Assembly (NCBI RefSeq): GCF_029267515.1
Contig: NZ_JAJUIS010000008.1
Location: 80,663 to 144,662, forward strand
Origin: Seleniivibrio woodruffii
Lineage (GTDB): Bacteria; Chrysiogenota; Deferribacteres; Deferribacterales; Geovibrionaceae
Reading direction: 5' to 3'
Length of the DNA stretch: 64,000 nucleotides
This document shows, piece after piece, positions 26,910 through 36,173 of the stretch. Numbering within the stretch: the stretch's first letter is position 1; the number at the start of each line of letters is the position of its first letter. Position numbers and translations under genes: made by a program. The notes beneath the pieces were generated by a model. That model saw only the letters and a list, made by a program, of their open reading frames with translations, ran no database searches and was not told the DNA's origin.

Positions 26910-27965
26910 TCATAAATTCTTATAGATATATCTGTCAAAAACCGCTGTAAGGTTCTCGCATCCGTTTTCTGTGACCAGAACAGTGTCCTCAAGACGGACT
27001 CCGAATTTCTCCGGCAGGTAAATGCCCGGTTCAATGGTCACAACCATCCCTGCTTTAAGGACGGTCTCGTCCCGTCTGTTAAGCGACGGTTTTTCGTGGA
27101 CGTCTATGCCCACTCCGTGTCCAAGGCTGTGGTTGAAATATTTCCCGTAGCCTTGTGACTCTATGTATTCTCTGGCAACCGCGTCCGCATCGCAGGCTCT
27201 TACGCCCTCGCGCACGAACTCCGATGCCTTTTTAAGCGCCGTATAGACTATGCCGGCTATCTTTTCCGCCTCAGCGTTCCCGCCCGCTATGACAAGTCTG
27301 GTGACGTCGCTGCAATAGTTCAGCCTGCACCCGTAGTCCAGCACCACAGGATCGTTAACCTCAACTTTTTTTCGGGTTGCAATCCCGTGGGGAAGCGCCC
27401 CTCTTGCGCCTGAAGCGACGATAGTATCAAATGAGGTTGTTCTCGCACCAGCCAGCTTCATCTGTTTTTCAAGTTCCGCCGCCCAGTGATCCTCCGTGTT
27501 GCCGGCAACAAAAACGGGCAGTGAGTTTACGAACCCTTCGTATGCCGCCCTGTACATATCCTTTATCTGTGATATCTCGTCAGCGTCTTTTATCATGCGA
27601 AGCCCGCCGATGAGGTTTTCCCTGTCTATGTCAACGCTGCATCCTGCTCCGGTGAGGGTTTCATATTCAAGAAGCCCGCACGAATAAGTTACGTGCACTT
27701 TTCTGTACCGTGCAGCCTGCGCAGCGGCAGATTCCTGATAGCTGTTTACAATGATGCTGTCAATTCCTTTATAAAGCTCAGACTTTATCTGTTCTTCATA
27801 TCTGCCGTCAGTCATGAAGAGTGCGGAATGACCGTCCACAAAAAGCATTGCCGTACTGCCTGTGAATCCGGTCAGGTAGAAGATGTCAGAAAGTGAGCTG
27901 ACGAAAAGACAGTCTATACCGCTCTGTTTCATCAGTTTTTGAAGTTCATCAATTCTGCCTGTCAA
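26910..27965 (-). CDS. Xaa-Pro aminopeptidase/dipeptidase (M24)
   Basis: The 351-residue protein has an N-terminal creatinase-like domain (about 1-125) and the pita-bread M24 domain. Metal ligands are visible in VVLDYGCRLNYCSDVTR (two Asp), HSLGHGVGIDVHE (His), VTIEPGIY (Glu) and VRLEDTV (Glu). It cleaves peptides at proline. It sits between aroQ and efp, a widespread order (pepQ-efp-accBC). Confidence 0.93.
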   Translation of the reverse strand: MTGRIDELQKLMKQSGIDCLFVSSLSDIFYLTGFTGSTAMLFVDGHSALFMTDGRYEEQIKSELYKGIDSIIVNSYQESAAAQAARYRKVHVTYSCGLLEYETLTGAGCSVDIDRENLIGGLRMIKDADEISQIKDMYRAAYEGFVNSLPVFVAGNTEDHWAAELEKQMKLAGARTTSFDTIVASGARGALPHGIATRKKVEVNDPVVLDYGCRLNYCSDVTRLVIAGGNAEAEKIAGIVYTALKKASEFVREGVRACDADAVAREYIESQGYGKYFNHSLGHGVGIDVHEKPSLNRRDETVLKAGMVVTIEPGIYLPEKFGVRLEDTVLVTENGCENLTAVFDRYIYKNL

Positions 27966-28384
27966 GCAAGCTCTCCGATGAAATAGTCGAGGGCGAGCAT
28001 ATATGATTTCGCGCCAAAACCTGCGATAACCCCTTTTGCGACGTCCGAAATATATGATTTATGTCGAAAATCCTCTCTTGCATACACGTTTGAAAGATGT
28101 ACCTCTATAAACGGGAGTGAAACCGAAAGCAGCGCGTCCCTTATGGCTATGCTCGTGTGGGTATAAGCTCCGGCGTTTATAATGATGCCGTTCGCGTCGC
28201 TCCTGTGTATCATGTCAATTATGTCGCCTTCGTGGTTCGACTGAAAAAACTCCAGTTCGCACCTGCCGTCCGCCCTGTGCTTCATCTCTTCGCAGATTGA
28301 GTCCAGAGTTACGTCGCCGTAAATCCCCTTTTCCCTGCGACCGAGCATGTTCAGGTTCGGACCGTTAACAACAAGGATCTTCAT
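27962..28384 (-). CDS. aroQ: 3-dehydroquinate dehydratase, type II
   Basis: AroQ makes 3-dehydroshikimate in the aromatic pathway. The 140-residue protein has NGPNLNMLGRRE, the catalytic tyrosine near residue 23, INAGAYTHTSIAIRDAL and EVHLSNVYARE with the catalytic histidine. It overlaps pepQ by 4 bp. The other shikimate genes aroB and aroK lie just upstream, separated by the acidic TPR gene. Confidence 0.96.
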   Translation of the reverse strand: MKILVVNGPNLNMLGRREKGIYGDVTLDSICEEMKHRADGRCELEFFQSNHEGDIIDMIHRSDANGIIINAGAYTHTSIAIRDALLSVSLPFIEVHLSNVYAREDFRHKSYISDVAKGVIAGFGAKSYMLALDYFIGELA

Positions 28385-28471
28385 CTGTTTCTCCCGTGAG
28401 ATAATTCAGCTATTATATCAATTAGTACCGCCAAATCCAGCTATATAAATATTAAACACAGCCGTTTCGGG

Positions 28472-30517
28472 TTACTTTGAGTTATTTTTTATAAGCTCCA
28501 ATAAGTTTTCAAGCCTGTTCACTTGTTCATATGTTTCACTGTCGAGCTGTTCCGGGTCGTATATGAGACTCTCAGCATCATTCTCACCTGAATCAGTGTT
28601 CACATATTCATCGACATGCGGTTTTCTGTCTCTCTCCTCCAGTTCATCCATGGCAAACAGGGTCGCAAGCTCGTCGTTAAGTTCTGTATCCCTGTTTATC
28701 TCCTGCTGGATCTCGGAGACAAGTTCCGGTTCCTGTTCAAGTATATCTTCAGGGATGACCTCATCTTCGGGTTCATCCGTGATATCGCCGTCCGGCGTTT
28801 CTTCCGCCTCCTGAACGTCTATAACAGGGCGCAGGTTGCTGTTGTGCGGAATGATCTCATCAGCGTATTCCGCCGCGTCCTGCTCCGCATCACCCAGAAC
28901 ATCCTTGAGTGCGTCATCTATTTTTTCATCGGTAATAAGCTCGTCGTGTATCTCTTCAGCTTCATCAGCCTGTATTTCAGGCTGTTCCGACAGTATTTCT
29001 TCCGCTTCGTCTTCCGTTGCTTCCTGTTCAGCAGCCTCATCATAGACAGCTGTCTCCTCCGCAGGTTCATCGGCAGCAGGGGAATCATCCCCTGTCACAT
29101 TTTCAGAGACAGGGTCTTCCGGCTGCGGCTCTTCAGAAACAGGCTCTTCTGAAGCAGGCTCTTCCGGAGCGGTTTCCTCCATGGCTGTTTCTTCTAAAGC
29201 CTGTTCATCAGGCTCACCATATCCAGGTGACGCGGAAACAGTTTCATCTTCAGAGACCTCTTCTGTGCTGTCACGTTCTGCTTCCGGTTCTGTAAGTGTT
29301 TCTGAGACTTCGGAGCCGATGTCCGCAAGCTGTTCCTCAGCGTCTATCTCATGAGGTTCGGAAGATTCTTCTTCCTCCTGAACGGCTTCAGACACGGGCG
29401 CAACAGCAGGCGCAGGAGCTTCCATCTCTTCTCCGTCCTCTGAAACAGGCACGAAGCTGAAAAGGTCGTCTATGGAAGCAAGGTGTTCGTCAGATATTTC
29501 TTCTATGTCGCCAAAATCGTCAAATATGTTATGTTCGGCAGGAGTGGCAGGTTCCTCCTGTCCGGATTCTTCCGTCTTCTCTTCTGCGGAGTCCGCACCG
29601 GAAAGTTCAGACTCTGTATCATCTTCGTCCGCAAAGGCTTCCTCTTCGCTCTTTATTCCGTCCAGTCCGAAGTCGGCGGAAAGTTCCGCGGCAAGAGCGT
29701 CAACTCCGCCGGAAACAGGCACCTCGCGCTCTTCAATGCCGGCAAAGTAGTTCTGTTCGTATTTCTGAACAGCTTCCTTCACTTCATCAAGGCTCTCAGT
29801 GGGTTCAACATCATCTGATATTTCAGCGAGCATTTCGGATTCTATTTCGTTTGAAGTATCCGGCGGACTGTCGTCCTCCTCAAACTTGCTGAGATCGGCA
29901 TCTTCAATATCTGATGAATGTCCGACGATATCTTCAACAGCGGTTTTAACATCCTCTTCGGAAAGGCTTGGGCGCTCGGCAGAATCACCTATTTCGTGTT
30001 TGACTTCATCCGCAAGTTCCTGACCGATAGTATCAAGAAGCTCGTCGTCATCCATAAGTTTGCGTTCGTCGCGCAGATCTGAAAGCTCCATTCCGGTTTC
30101 GGCAAGGAGTTCCTCGATAAGCTCCCTCAGTTCAGTATCCTCAGGAGCGGAGAAATATGCGTTTTTATATGAAATAATGGCTTTTTTGTATTCGTTTTCG
30201 CTCTGATATATTTTTCCGAGCAGTTTTTCGGCGGCATAGTTATTGGGATCAAGAACACGTACTTCGGTGAGAATAGCCTTCGCATCGTCAACGCGTCCCA
30301 TGCCCACATAGCATTTTGCAAGGAGGGTCTTTGCGGTTGAAACTTCGGGATTTGCATCCAGACCGCGGAAAAGCACCTGAACGGCATCGTCGAAACGGTT
30401 CAGTTCAACGTATGCTTTTGCCAGCGGAAGAAATAGCATGGAGGTACTGTCCGCCTCCAGCTTCGCGGAAAAATATTCGATATCGCCCAGAAGTCCGGCT
30501 TTTGTTTTTTCGTCCAT
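28472..30517 (-). CDS. TPR protein with a very long Glu/Asp-rich region
   Basis: The frame is open to 30547 (TTG), but the ATG at 30517 (MDEKTKAGLL) is the better start, giving 681 residues. The first 130 residues are TPR repeats (LAKAYVELNRFDDAVQVLFRGL and so on). From about 165 to 645 the chain is extremely acidic and of low complexity, with short repeats such as EEPASEEPVSEEP around 465-490. No signal peptide or membrane segment is seen. It lies between aroB and aroQ. The function is unknown. The acidic part is probably disordered and may act as a protein-binding platform. Confidence 0.8.
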   Translation of the reverse strand: MDEKTKAGLLGDIEYFSAKLEADSTSMLFLPLAKAYVELNRFDDAVQVLFRGLDANPEVSTAKTLLAKCYVGMGRVDDAKAILTEVRVLDPNNYAAEKLLGKIYQSENEYKKAIISYKNAYFSAPEDTELRELIEELLAETGMELSDLRDERKLMDDDELLDTIGQELADEVKHEIGDSAERPSLSEEDVKTAVEDIVGHSSDIEDADLSKFEEDDSPPDTSNEIESEMLAEISDDVEPTESLDEVKEAVQKYEQNYFAGIEEREVPVSGGVDALAAELSADFGLDGIKSEEEAFADEDDTESELSGADSAEEKTEESGQEEPATPAEHNIFDDFGDIEEISDEHLASIDDLFSFVPVSEDGEEMEAPAPAVAPVSEAVQEEEESSEPHEIDAEEQLADIGSEVSETLTEPEAERDSTEEVSEDETVSASPGYGEPDEQALEETAMEETAPEEPASEEPVSEEPQPEDPVSENVTGDDSPAADEPAEETAVYDEAAEQEATEDEAEEILSEQPEIQADEAEEIHDELITDEKIDDALKDVLGDAEQDAAEYADEIIPHNSNLRPVIDVQEAEETPDGDITDEPEDEVIPEDILEQEPELVSEIQQEINRDTELNDELATLFAMDELEERDRKPHVDEYVNTDSGENDAESLIYDPEQLDSETYEQVNRLENLLELIKNNSK

Positions 30518-30575
30518 ACAGAGATATGTTACCTTGAAATGAAACAACAGTCAAAGGTTAAGACTCAGGAGAGGA

Positions 30576-31625
30576 TCAGACGCCCGTAAAGTATTGGATC
30601 ACCTGTTCTATCTGGATGTTCTTAACAAGTTTACCGGTGCCTGTTTTCGGGGCAATCGCGAGCGTCAGCCCCTTTTTGTCCGCTTTTTTATCCGCAGTCA
30701 TAGCACCGAAGAAAACATTTTTATCAGCTATATTGTATGTAAGATCAAATCCGTATGCAGTCAGAACGCGCCTTATATCATCAAGAGCTTTCGCATCAGC
30801 CAGCCTGTGTTTAACGGCATAATCCGTTTCCAGATACATTCCCGCTGCAACAGCGAACCCGTGCTTAACGCTGTGGTCGGAATCTGTCTCTATGGCGTGT
30901 GCGAAGGTGTGTCCGAAATTAAGAAGCGCTCTTTCGCCCTTCTCTTTCTCGTCTATGCGCACAACTTCCGCTTTCATTCCACAACAGCGCGTTACGATAT
31001 AGTCCAGAACCTCAGTGTCACGGGCAAGCACTCTCTCTTTATTATCATACAGATATTCGAGAAACTGAGCATCGTATACCATCCCGTATTTGATAACTTC
31101 TGCAACGCCGTTCAGAAACTCTTCATCTGTGAGAGTTTTGAGGAAATCCATATCGATATATACTTGTTTCGGCTGGGCGAACACACCGACGTTGTTCTTT
31201 GCTCCCCTGAAATTTATTCCGGTTTTCCCGCCCACGCTGGAATCCACCATTGAGAGCAGAGTTGTAGGTATCTGAACAAAGCTGATGCCGCGCATATAGG
31301 TTGCCGCCACAAAACCGCCGACGTCTCCTGTTATGCCGCCGCCAATAAGAACAAGTCTCCCGTCTCTGCGGCATTCTCCGCGGAAAAGGAAGCCAAGCAC
31401 AGCGACAACCGACTCATGGGTTTTGTTGTGTTCATCCGCACGGAAACGGTATACCCGTTCTGTGGGCATGATATCACTGTACAGCCGGAAAACGTTATCA
31501 TCTACCATGAAAAAATCGTTGGCAGAGCCGAAATTTTTCAGCGTATCCGCTATAAAACCGCTGCCGATAGTGATCTCATAGGAATCGTCAACCTGTTTTT
31601 TCAGATCAACAAATACTTTACCCAT
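30576..31625 (-). CDS. aroB: 3-dehydroquinate synthase
   Basis: AroB converts DAHP to 3-dehydroquinate using NAD and a metal. The 349-residue protein has GGGITGDVGGFVAATYMRG (about 93-111), the DSSVGGKTGIN segment, and metal-binding residues in AEVIKYG and NFGHTFAHAIE. aroK lies 20 bp upstream, a common pair. Confidence 0.96.
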   Translation of the reverse strand: MGKVFVDLKKQVDDSYEITIGSGFIADTLKNFGSANDFFMVDDNVFRLYSDIMPTERVYRFRADEHNKTHESVVAVLGFLFRGECRRDGRLVLIGGGITGDVGGFVAATYMRGISFVQIPTTLLSMVDSSVGGKTGINFRGAKNNVGVFAQPKQVYIDMDFLKTLTDEEFLNGVAEVIKYGMVYDAQFLEYLYDNKERVLARDTEVLDYIVTRCCGMKAEVVRIDEKEKGERALLNFGHTFAHAIETDSDHSVKHGFAVAAGMYLETDYAVKHRLADAKALDDIRRVLTAYGFDLTYNIADKNVFFGAMTADKKADKKGLTLAIAPKTGTGKLVKNIQIEQVIQYFTGV

Positions 31626-31645
31626 TTTTCTCCTGCTTATGGAGG

Positions 31646-32164
31646 CTAGTTCGCCAGCTCTTCCCTTATAATGGCAACTATCTGATCCGCAGCCTCTCTG
31701 GGAGTTATATCGGAAGTTTCTATGATATGATGAGCATTAATATAGAAAGCCGCCCTTTCAAAAAGCAGACGCTTTATCTCGTCCAGGGGTTCTTCAACCT
31801 CCAGAAGGGGTCGGCAGGTCTGATCTTGTTTCAGTCTCTCGTGTATGGTATTCGCATCCGCAATGAGTGTAAAAACAAGTCCGGAATTTTTCATGAGCTC
31901 AAGGTTTCCGCGTGTCACGACTATTCCGCCGCCTGTGGATACCACTCTTCCCTTGCCCTCTGTAATGTCGCGAAGAACGTCCGTTTCCAGCCTGCGGAAC
32001 TCCTCTTCCGATGCGTCTTCGAATATTTCACTTATTTTTTTCCCTGTCATATCCTCAATCATTTTGTCAGTATCAACAAAATCCAGTTTAAACTCTTCAG
32101 CAAGAATTTTTCCTACGGTACTTTTGCCTGTTCCCATAAAGCCAATCAGGTATATGTTTTTCAT
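31646..32164 (-). CDS. aroK: shikimate kinase
   Basis: The 172-residue P-loop kinase has GFMGTGKSTVG (about 8-18), the DTDKMIE shikimate site, the STGGGIV segment and the LID arginine in DQTCRPLL. It starts immediately after the stop of the penicillin-binding protein gene and is followed by aroB. Confidence 0.96.
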   Translation of the reverse strand: MKNIYLIGFMGTGKSTVGKILAEEFKLDFVDTDKMIEDMTGKKISEIFEDASEEEFRRLETDVLRDITEGKGRVVSTGGGIVVTRGNLELMKNSGLVFTLIADANTIHERLKQDQTCRPLLEVEEPLDEIKRLLFERAAFYINAHHIIETSDITPREAADQIVAIIREELAN

Positions 32165-34093
32165 CTACTGCCCCTTGTTTGTGTTTTCAGTATTTAACGG
32201 TTCCACCGCGGAACGCACACATGGTTCGGGAATGTTGTCTTCCGCAAACGCTTCGGTATAAGTTTTTTGGGAAGTGCACGCATCTCCCGGAAGCACTCCG
32301 CTGTAATAATCCACATCTTTTAATACAACACCCGGCGGAATATTAAAATCAATTTTTTGCCATTCATTCCACATTCTTTTCTGAAAAGCCGCTATCACAG
32401 GTGCAGCCAGCCCTCCTCCCGTAGCCTCTTCGCCCATACTTCTATGGTCGTCGAATCCGACCCATGCGACAATAGCATAGGGGGGCGCAATGGCGGCTGT
32501 CCACGCGTCTTTATAATCGTCCGTGGTTCCGGTTTTTGCCGCTGTTCCCGGCAGAAGTCCAGTGCCGCGCGCAGTTCCTATTCTTGGAACATCCTGCATA
32601 ATGTGGAGAATCTGATAAGCGCTCACAGGTGATACTATCTGCTCAGGCGAACGTTTAACATAGTAAAGCGGCTCGCCTTTCGTGTTTCTTATGCTGAGGA
32701 CAAGCCCGCTGTCCTTGCGCAGACCATACCCGCCTATAACAGAATACACCTGTGCAACGTTCTGCACTGTGAGAGGAAAAATCCCCAGCGGCATAGCCAG
32801 ATAAGGCTTGACGTCGTAGTTCATTCCCAGCATTTCAGCGGTTTCGGCAACTTTTGGGAGTCCTGTCAGCATAGCAAGACGAATCGTCGCATTATTCAGC
32901 GAAAATACCAGTCCTTTGCGCAGGGGTATAACCCCCATGTAATAATCCTCAAAGTTAGCCGGATGATATGGTTTGCCGTGATTTTTATACTCATAAGGTT
33001 TATCGGTTATAAGCTGATTGGGGCGGAAACCGTTATTGAACGCTGTCAGATACACCATGGGCTTGAAAGTCGAACCTATCTGGCGTTTCATCTGCATTGT
33101 GCGGAAGCGGAACCTGTTGTTCGCCGCCAGAGCCTCCACAGATCCGTCTTCAATGTTTACCACTGCAAGAACTATATTGGCACCATCCGGCACAAGCGGC
33201 ATCCGCTCGGCTATCGCCTCTTTCGCCTTTTCAATTGTGTCAAGATTCAGCCCGGACGTTACGACAACTTCGCCTGAAGGCTGAAATCCGCGTCTTTCCA
33301 TCTCCTCCAGTATCAATGAAGTATACTGAGGGTAATTATCAGTCAGCTTATTTATATTATATTCAACAGGAACGCGTACTGCATCGCGGTATGAGGTCCT
33401 GCCCTGCTCAATCATGTATTCCGCAAACTCACCGGTGCGTCTGAGAAAAATCTCCATATTCTCATAAGGGAGCGTGTTCAGCGTCAGAACACTCATAAGC
33501 CACAATATCTGCGATTCGTCGGCAAATTCAGCACTTCTGTCCAGATAGAACAAAGACGCCGATTCCAGCCCCCAAAGGTCGCTCTGCATATAAGCCGTCT
33601 GCATATAAGCGTCGTAAATTCCGTTTCTGCCGTGCATCTTCAAAAGGTCTGCCGCCGTTTTCCAAAGCACCAGATTGTAGTGCGCATCATCGCGGTACAT
33701 GTACGCGGCTTTCTCCGCCTCATACAAAACAATACAGTCGTCAAGCCCCGCTGGAGATATCTCATAAGTTTTCAGCAGCTTGAGTTCATCCTCCGTGTCC
33801 GGCTTCTCGCAGTTGAAATAGTTTTTACCCGCGAACTCCAGCAGGGTATAAATATCCTGCGGCAGATTTGCCGGAAGGTCGTCTGAACGTTCGTAAACCT
33901 TCCTGTACATCAATACGTCGTCTTTGGAATAGATTGAGACCGTTTTTGTTTTGCGGTCGTTGAAAAAAATGGCTCCCATGTCGGGAGAGTAGAGTTCAAG
34001 CCTGACCTTTTGGTTTTCCAGATACCACCAACCGCCGCCTGAACATGCCGCGGCAAGGAGGAGCAGCACCAGAAAAACCTTTAAAACTTTCAT
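32165..34093 (-). CDS. class A-derived penicillin-binding protein with eroded glycosyltransferase domain
   Basis: The 642-residue protein has an N-terminal hydrophobic segment (about 5-24) that ends in AAAC, which could be a lipobox. The C-terminal transpeptidase is intact: STFK (near 343), SLNN and KTGTT (near 532). The region 80-215 aligns in layout with GT51 peptidoglycan glycosyltransferase, best seen at GIYDAYMQTAYMQSDLWGLESAS. However, the catalytic E-D-x-x-F motif reads AGKNYF and the GGSTITQQ motif is missing. It is therefore probably a transpeptidase only. It overlaps rdgB by 1 base and abuts aroK. Confidence 0.85.
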   Translation of the reverse strand: MKVLKVFLVLLLLAAACSGGGWWYLENQKVRLELYSPDMGAIFFNDRKTKTVSIYSKDDVLMYRKVYERSDDLPANLPQDIYTLLEFAGKNYFNCEKPDTEDELKLLKTYEISPAGLDDCIVLYEAEKAAYMYRDDAHYNLVLWKTAADLLKMHGRNGIYDAYMQTAYMQSDLWGLESASLFYLDRSAEFADESQILWLMSVLTLNTLPYENMEIFLRRTGEFAEYMIEQGRTSYRDAVRVPVEYNINKLTDNYPQYTSLILEEMERRGFQPSGEVVVTSGLNLDTIEKAKEAIAERMPLVPDGANIVLAVVNIEDGSVEALAANNRFRFRTMQMKRQIGSTFKPMVYLTAFNNGFRPNQLITDKPYEYKNHGKPYHPANFEDYYMGVIPLRKGLVFSLNNATIRLAMLTGLPKVAETAEMLGMNYDVKPYLAMPLGIFPLTVQNVAQVYSVIGGYGLRKDSGLVLSIRNTKGEPLYYVKRSPEQIVSPVSAYQILHIMQDVPRIGTARGTGLLPGTAAKTGTTDDYKDAWTAAIAPPYAIVAWVGFDDHRSMGEEATGGGLAAPVIAAFQKRMWNEWQKIDFNIPPGVVLKDVDYYSGVLPGDACTSQKTYTEAFAEDNIPEPCVRSAVEPLNTENTNKGQ

Positions 34094-34683
34094 TATTTAT
34101 CCTGTTTCAAGTCCAGATACTCTTTAAGGGACTGAACAGCCATCTTGCGGTGGCTGATGGCATTTTTCTCCTCGTCGGTCAGTTCCGCCATGTGTCTTCC
34201 GTCGGGCAGAAGGAAGATCACATCGTATCCGAATCCGCCTTCGCCTTTATATTCCCTTGCAACAGAACCCTGACACATACCGCCGAAGGTGCGCTCCACA
34301 ACGCCTCCCACAGCAAGTGCGATAACGCAGATATAGCTTGCGCCGCGCTCCGTGTCCGGCACCCTGTCCATAACGGCGAGCAGCTTACGGTTGTTGTCGT
34401 CGTCAGCGGCGTTCACCCCTGCGAAACGTGCACTGTATACTCCCGGCGCACCGTCCAGAGCATCGACCGATATGCCTGAATCGTCTGCTATGACATACCC
34501 GTCTATAAGTTTTGAAAGCGCCTTCGCTTTTATGGAAGCGTTCTGGAGAAAGGTTTTGCCTGTCTCCTCAACATCCATGTCATTCTCTATATATTCATAT
34601 GCGCTGACAACCTCGACCCCTTCCAGAATCTGGGCTATTTCTTTGAGTTTATGTTTGTTTTTAGTAGCGACGTAAAGTTTCAT
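34093..34683 (-). CDS. rdgB: XTP/dITP diphosphatase (RdgB/HAM1)
   Basis: This house-cleaning enzyme removes deaminated purine triphosphates. The 196-residue protein starts with ATKNKHKLKE and has the ADDSGISVDALDGAPGVYSARFAG segment, GFGYDVIF and SHRKMAVQ. It overlaps rph by 4 bp, a widespread pair. Confidence 0.96.
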   Translation of the reverse strand: MKLYVATKNKHKLKEIAQILEGVEVVSAYEYIENDMDVEETGKTFLQNASIKAKALSKLIDGYVIADDSGISVDALDGAPGVYSARFAGVNAADDDNNRKLLAVMDRVPDTERGASYICVIALAVGGVVERTFGGMCQGSVAREYKGEGGFGYDVIFLLPDGRHMAELTDEEKNAISHRKMAVQSLKEYLDLKQDK

Positions 34684-35396
34684 TCAATCCCCAGAAGTCT
34701 TTTCTGAGCTGCATAAAGGCTTTTTATTCCGTCCATGCCAAGGTCAAGCATCCTGTCCAACCCATCGCGGGAGAAAGCAGCACCCTCTGCACAGCCCTGA
34801 ATTTCAATAATTTCGCTTCCGTTCTTCATAACAAGATTGAGGTCAACATCGGCACTGCTGTCTTCCGTATATTTGAGGTCCAGCAGGTACTCGCCGTCAA
34901 CGATACCCACGCTTACTGCACCGACAAAGTCCTTAACCGGATTCTCAGTCAGCACTCCCCGTTCAACCATGCGCTGTGCAGCGATATAGAGTGCACAGAA
35001 TCCGCCTGTTATGGCTGCGGTGCGTGTTCCTCCGTCAGCCTGAATAACATCACAATCGATGATTATGGTGTTTTCACCCAGCTTTTCAAAATCCACCGCA
35101 GAGCGCAGGCTTCTGCCTACCAGACGGGATATCTCCATGGTACGCCCGTCCTCTTTTCCGCGTTTTGATTCACGCTGGTTGCGCGTGTTTGTGGCTCTGG
35201 GCAGCATGGCATATTCCGCAGTAACCCAGCCCCTGCCGGTGTCTTTCAGAAACGGAGGCACTCCCTGTGTAAAGCTGGCATTGCATATCACTTTCGTGTC
35301 GCCGAACTCACAAAGTACGGAGCCTTCCGGATGTTTGATATAGTCTTTCACAAGGATCACCGGACGCATTCTGTCCGTCGGTCTGTCAGTTCTCAA
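34680..35396 (-). CDS. rph: ribonuclease PH
   Basis: RNase PH trims tRNA 3' ends with phosphate. The 238-residue protein has the GRSLRSAVDFEKLGE segment, the phosphate-binding DGGTRTAAITGGF and the DLNLVM acidic patch. Full length. rlpA lies 9 bp upstream. Confidence 0.96.
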   Translation of the reverse strand: MRTDRPTDRMRPVILVKDYIKHPEGSVLCEFGDTKVICNASFTQGVPPFLKDTGRGWVTAEYAMLPRATNTRNQRESKRGKEDGRTMEISRLVGRSLRSAVDFEKLGENTIIIDCDVIQADGGTRTAAITGGFCALYIAAQRMVERGVLTENPVKDFVGAVSVGIVDGEYLLDLKYTEDSSADVDLNLVMKNGSEIIEIQGCAEGAAFSRDGLDRMLDLGMDGIKSLYAAQKRLLGIE

Positions 35397-35405
35397 TTAA
35401 AGTTC

Positions 35406-36173
35406 CTATTCGCTTATTATGAGTGCATTTGGATAGGTTTGCAGTTTCCCGTCCTTAAACGCAACGGCATCCTCTCTGGTGGTGAAACCGATTACGCGCA
35501 CTCTGAAAAATTCGTTTCCGTTGATTATAGCCGGCTCAATGATGGCATTGGGAATACCGCCGGCAACCTCTTCCGCGTTCTGCCGTATTGAGAAAGATGC
35601 AAGCTGAACGGAGAAATTGCCGAACTCAGGCTCGTTCGTTTCCTCTTCACCGTTAAGCAGCGTTATGGAAACCTTCGTAAGCCCTTTGCCCACGAGTCCA
35701 AGCTCGCTGGCGGCGGCATATGAAAGGTCGATTATTCTTCCCGGCACATGGGGTCCTCTGTCGTTTATTCGCACGATAACTGATTTTCCGGTTTCTTCGC
35801 AGTCAACGCGGACAAGGCTTCCCAGAGGAAGCTGTTTATGAGCGGCTGTTTTGTCGAACATATTATATTTTTCGCCGCTGGATGTCATTTTGCCGTGGTC
35901 GTCCTTGCCGTACCATGAGGCAAGTCCCTTCTGTTTGAAGCTCTCAACCGATTTCATACGGTAATATGTGATTCCGCGCACGGTGTAGGGTCTGTCGTAG
36001 ACTGCACCCAGCATTTCCGCCCCTGCGGGTGTGCGCGCGTCTGCTATGGCGACAGTGGTTTCCGAATCGGTTTTCGGCTGCTGCGTCTGCTGGGGTTCAT
36101 CGTCCGCATATGCGAAAACACAAACAAGCAGCGCAATGCTAAGTATGATTGTTTTGAATATAAATCTGTTCAA
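35406..36173 (-). CDS. rlpA: RlpA-like protein with SPOR domain
   Basis: RlpA proteins are septal or outer-membrane-associated lytic transglycosylases. The double-psi beta-barrel is clear (GLASWYGKDDHGKMTSSGE, then RINDRGPHVPGR, with an Asp at the active site). A C-terminal SPOR domain (about 185-255) would bind naked glycan. An ATG at 36203 exists. A TTG at 36173, with GAGGGG ten bases upstream, gives a clean signal peptide (NRFIFKTIILSIALLVCVF) and is preferred. Unlike E. coli RlpA it has no lipobox. It overlaps mnmH. Confidence 0.88.
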   Translation of the reverse strand: MNRFIFKTIILSIALLVCVFAYADDEPQQTQQPKTDSETTVAIADARTPAGAEMLGAVYDRPYTVRGITYYRMKSVESFKQKGLASWYGKDDHGKMTSSGEKYNMFDKTAAHKQLPLGSLVRVDCEETGKSVIVRINDRGPHVPGRIIDLSYAAASELGLVGKGLTKVSITLLNGEEETNEPEFGNFSVQLASFSIRQNAEEVAGGIPNAIIEPAIINGNEFFRVRVIGFTTREDAVAFKDGKLQTYPNALIISE

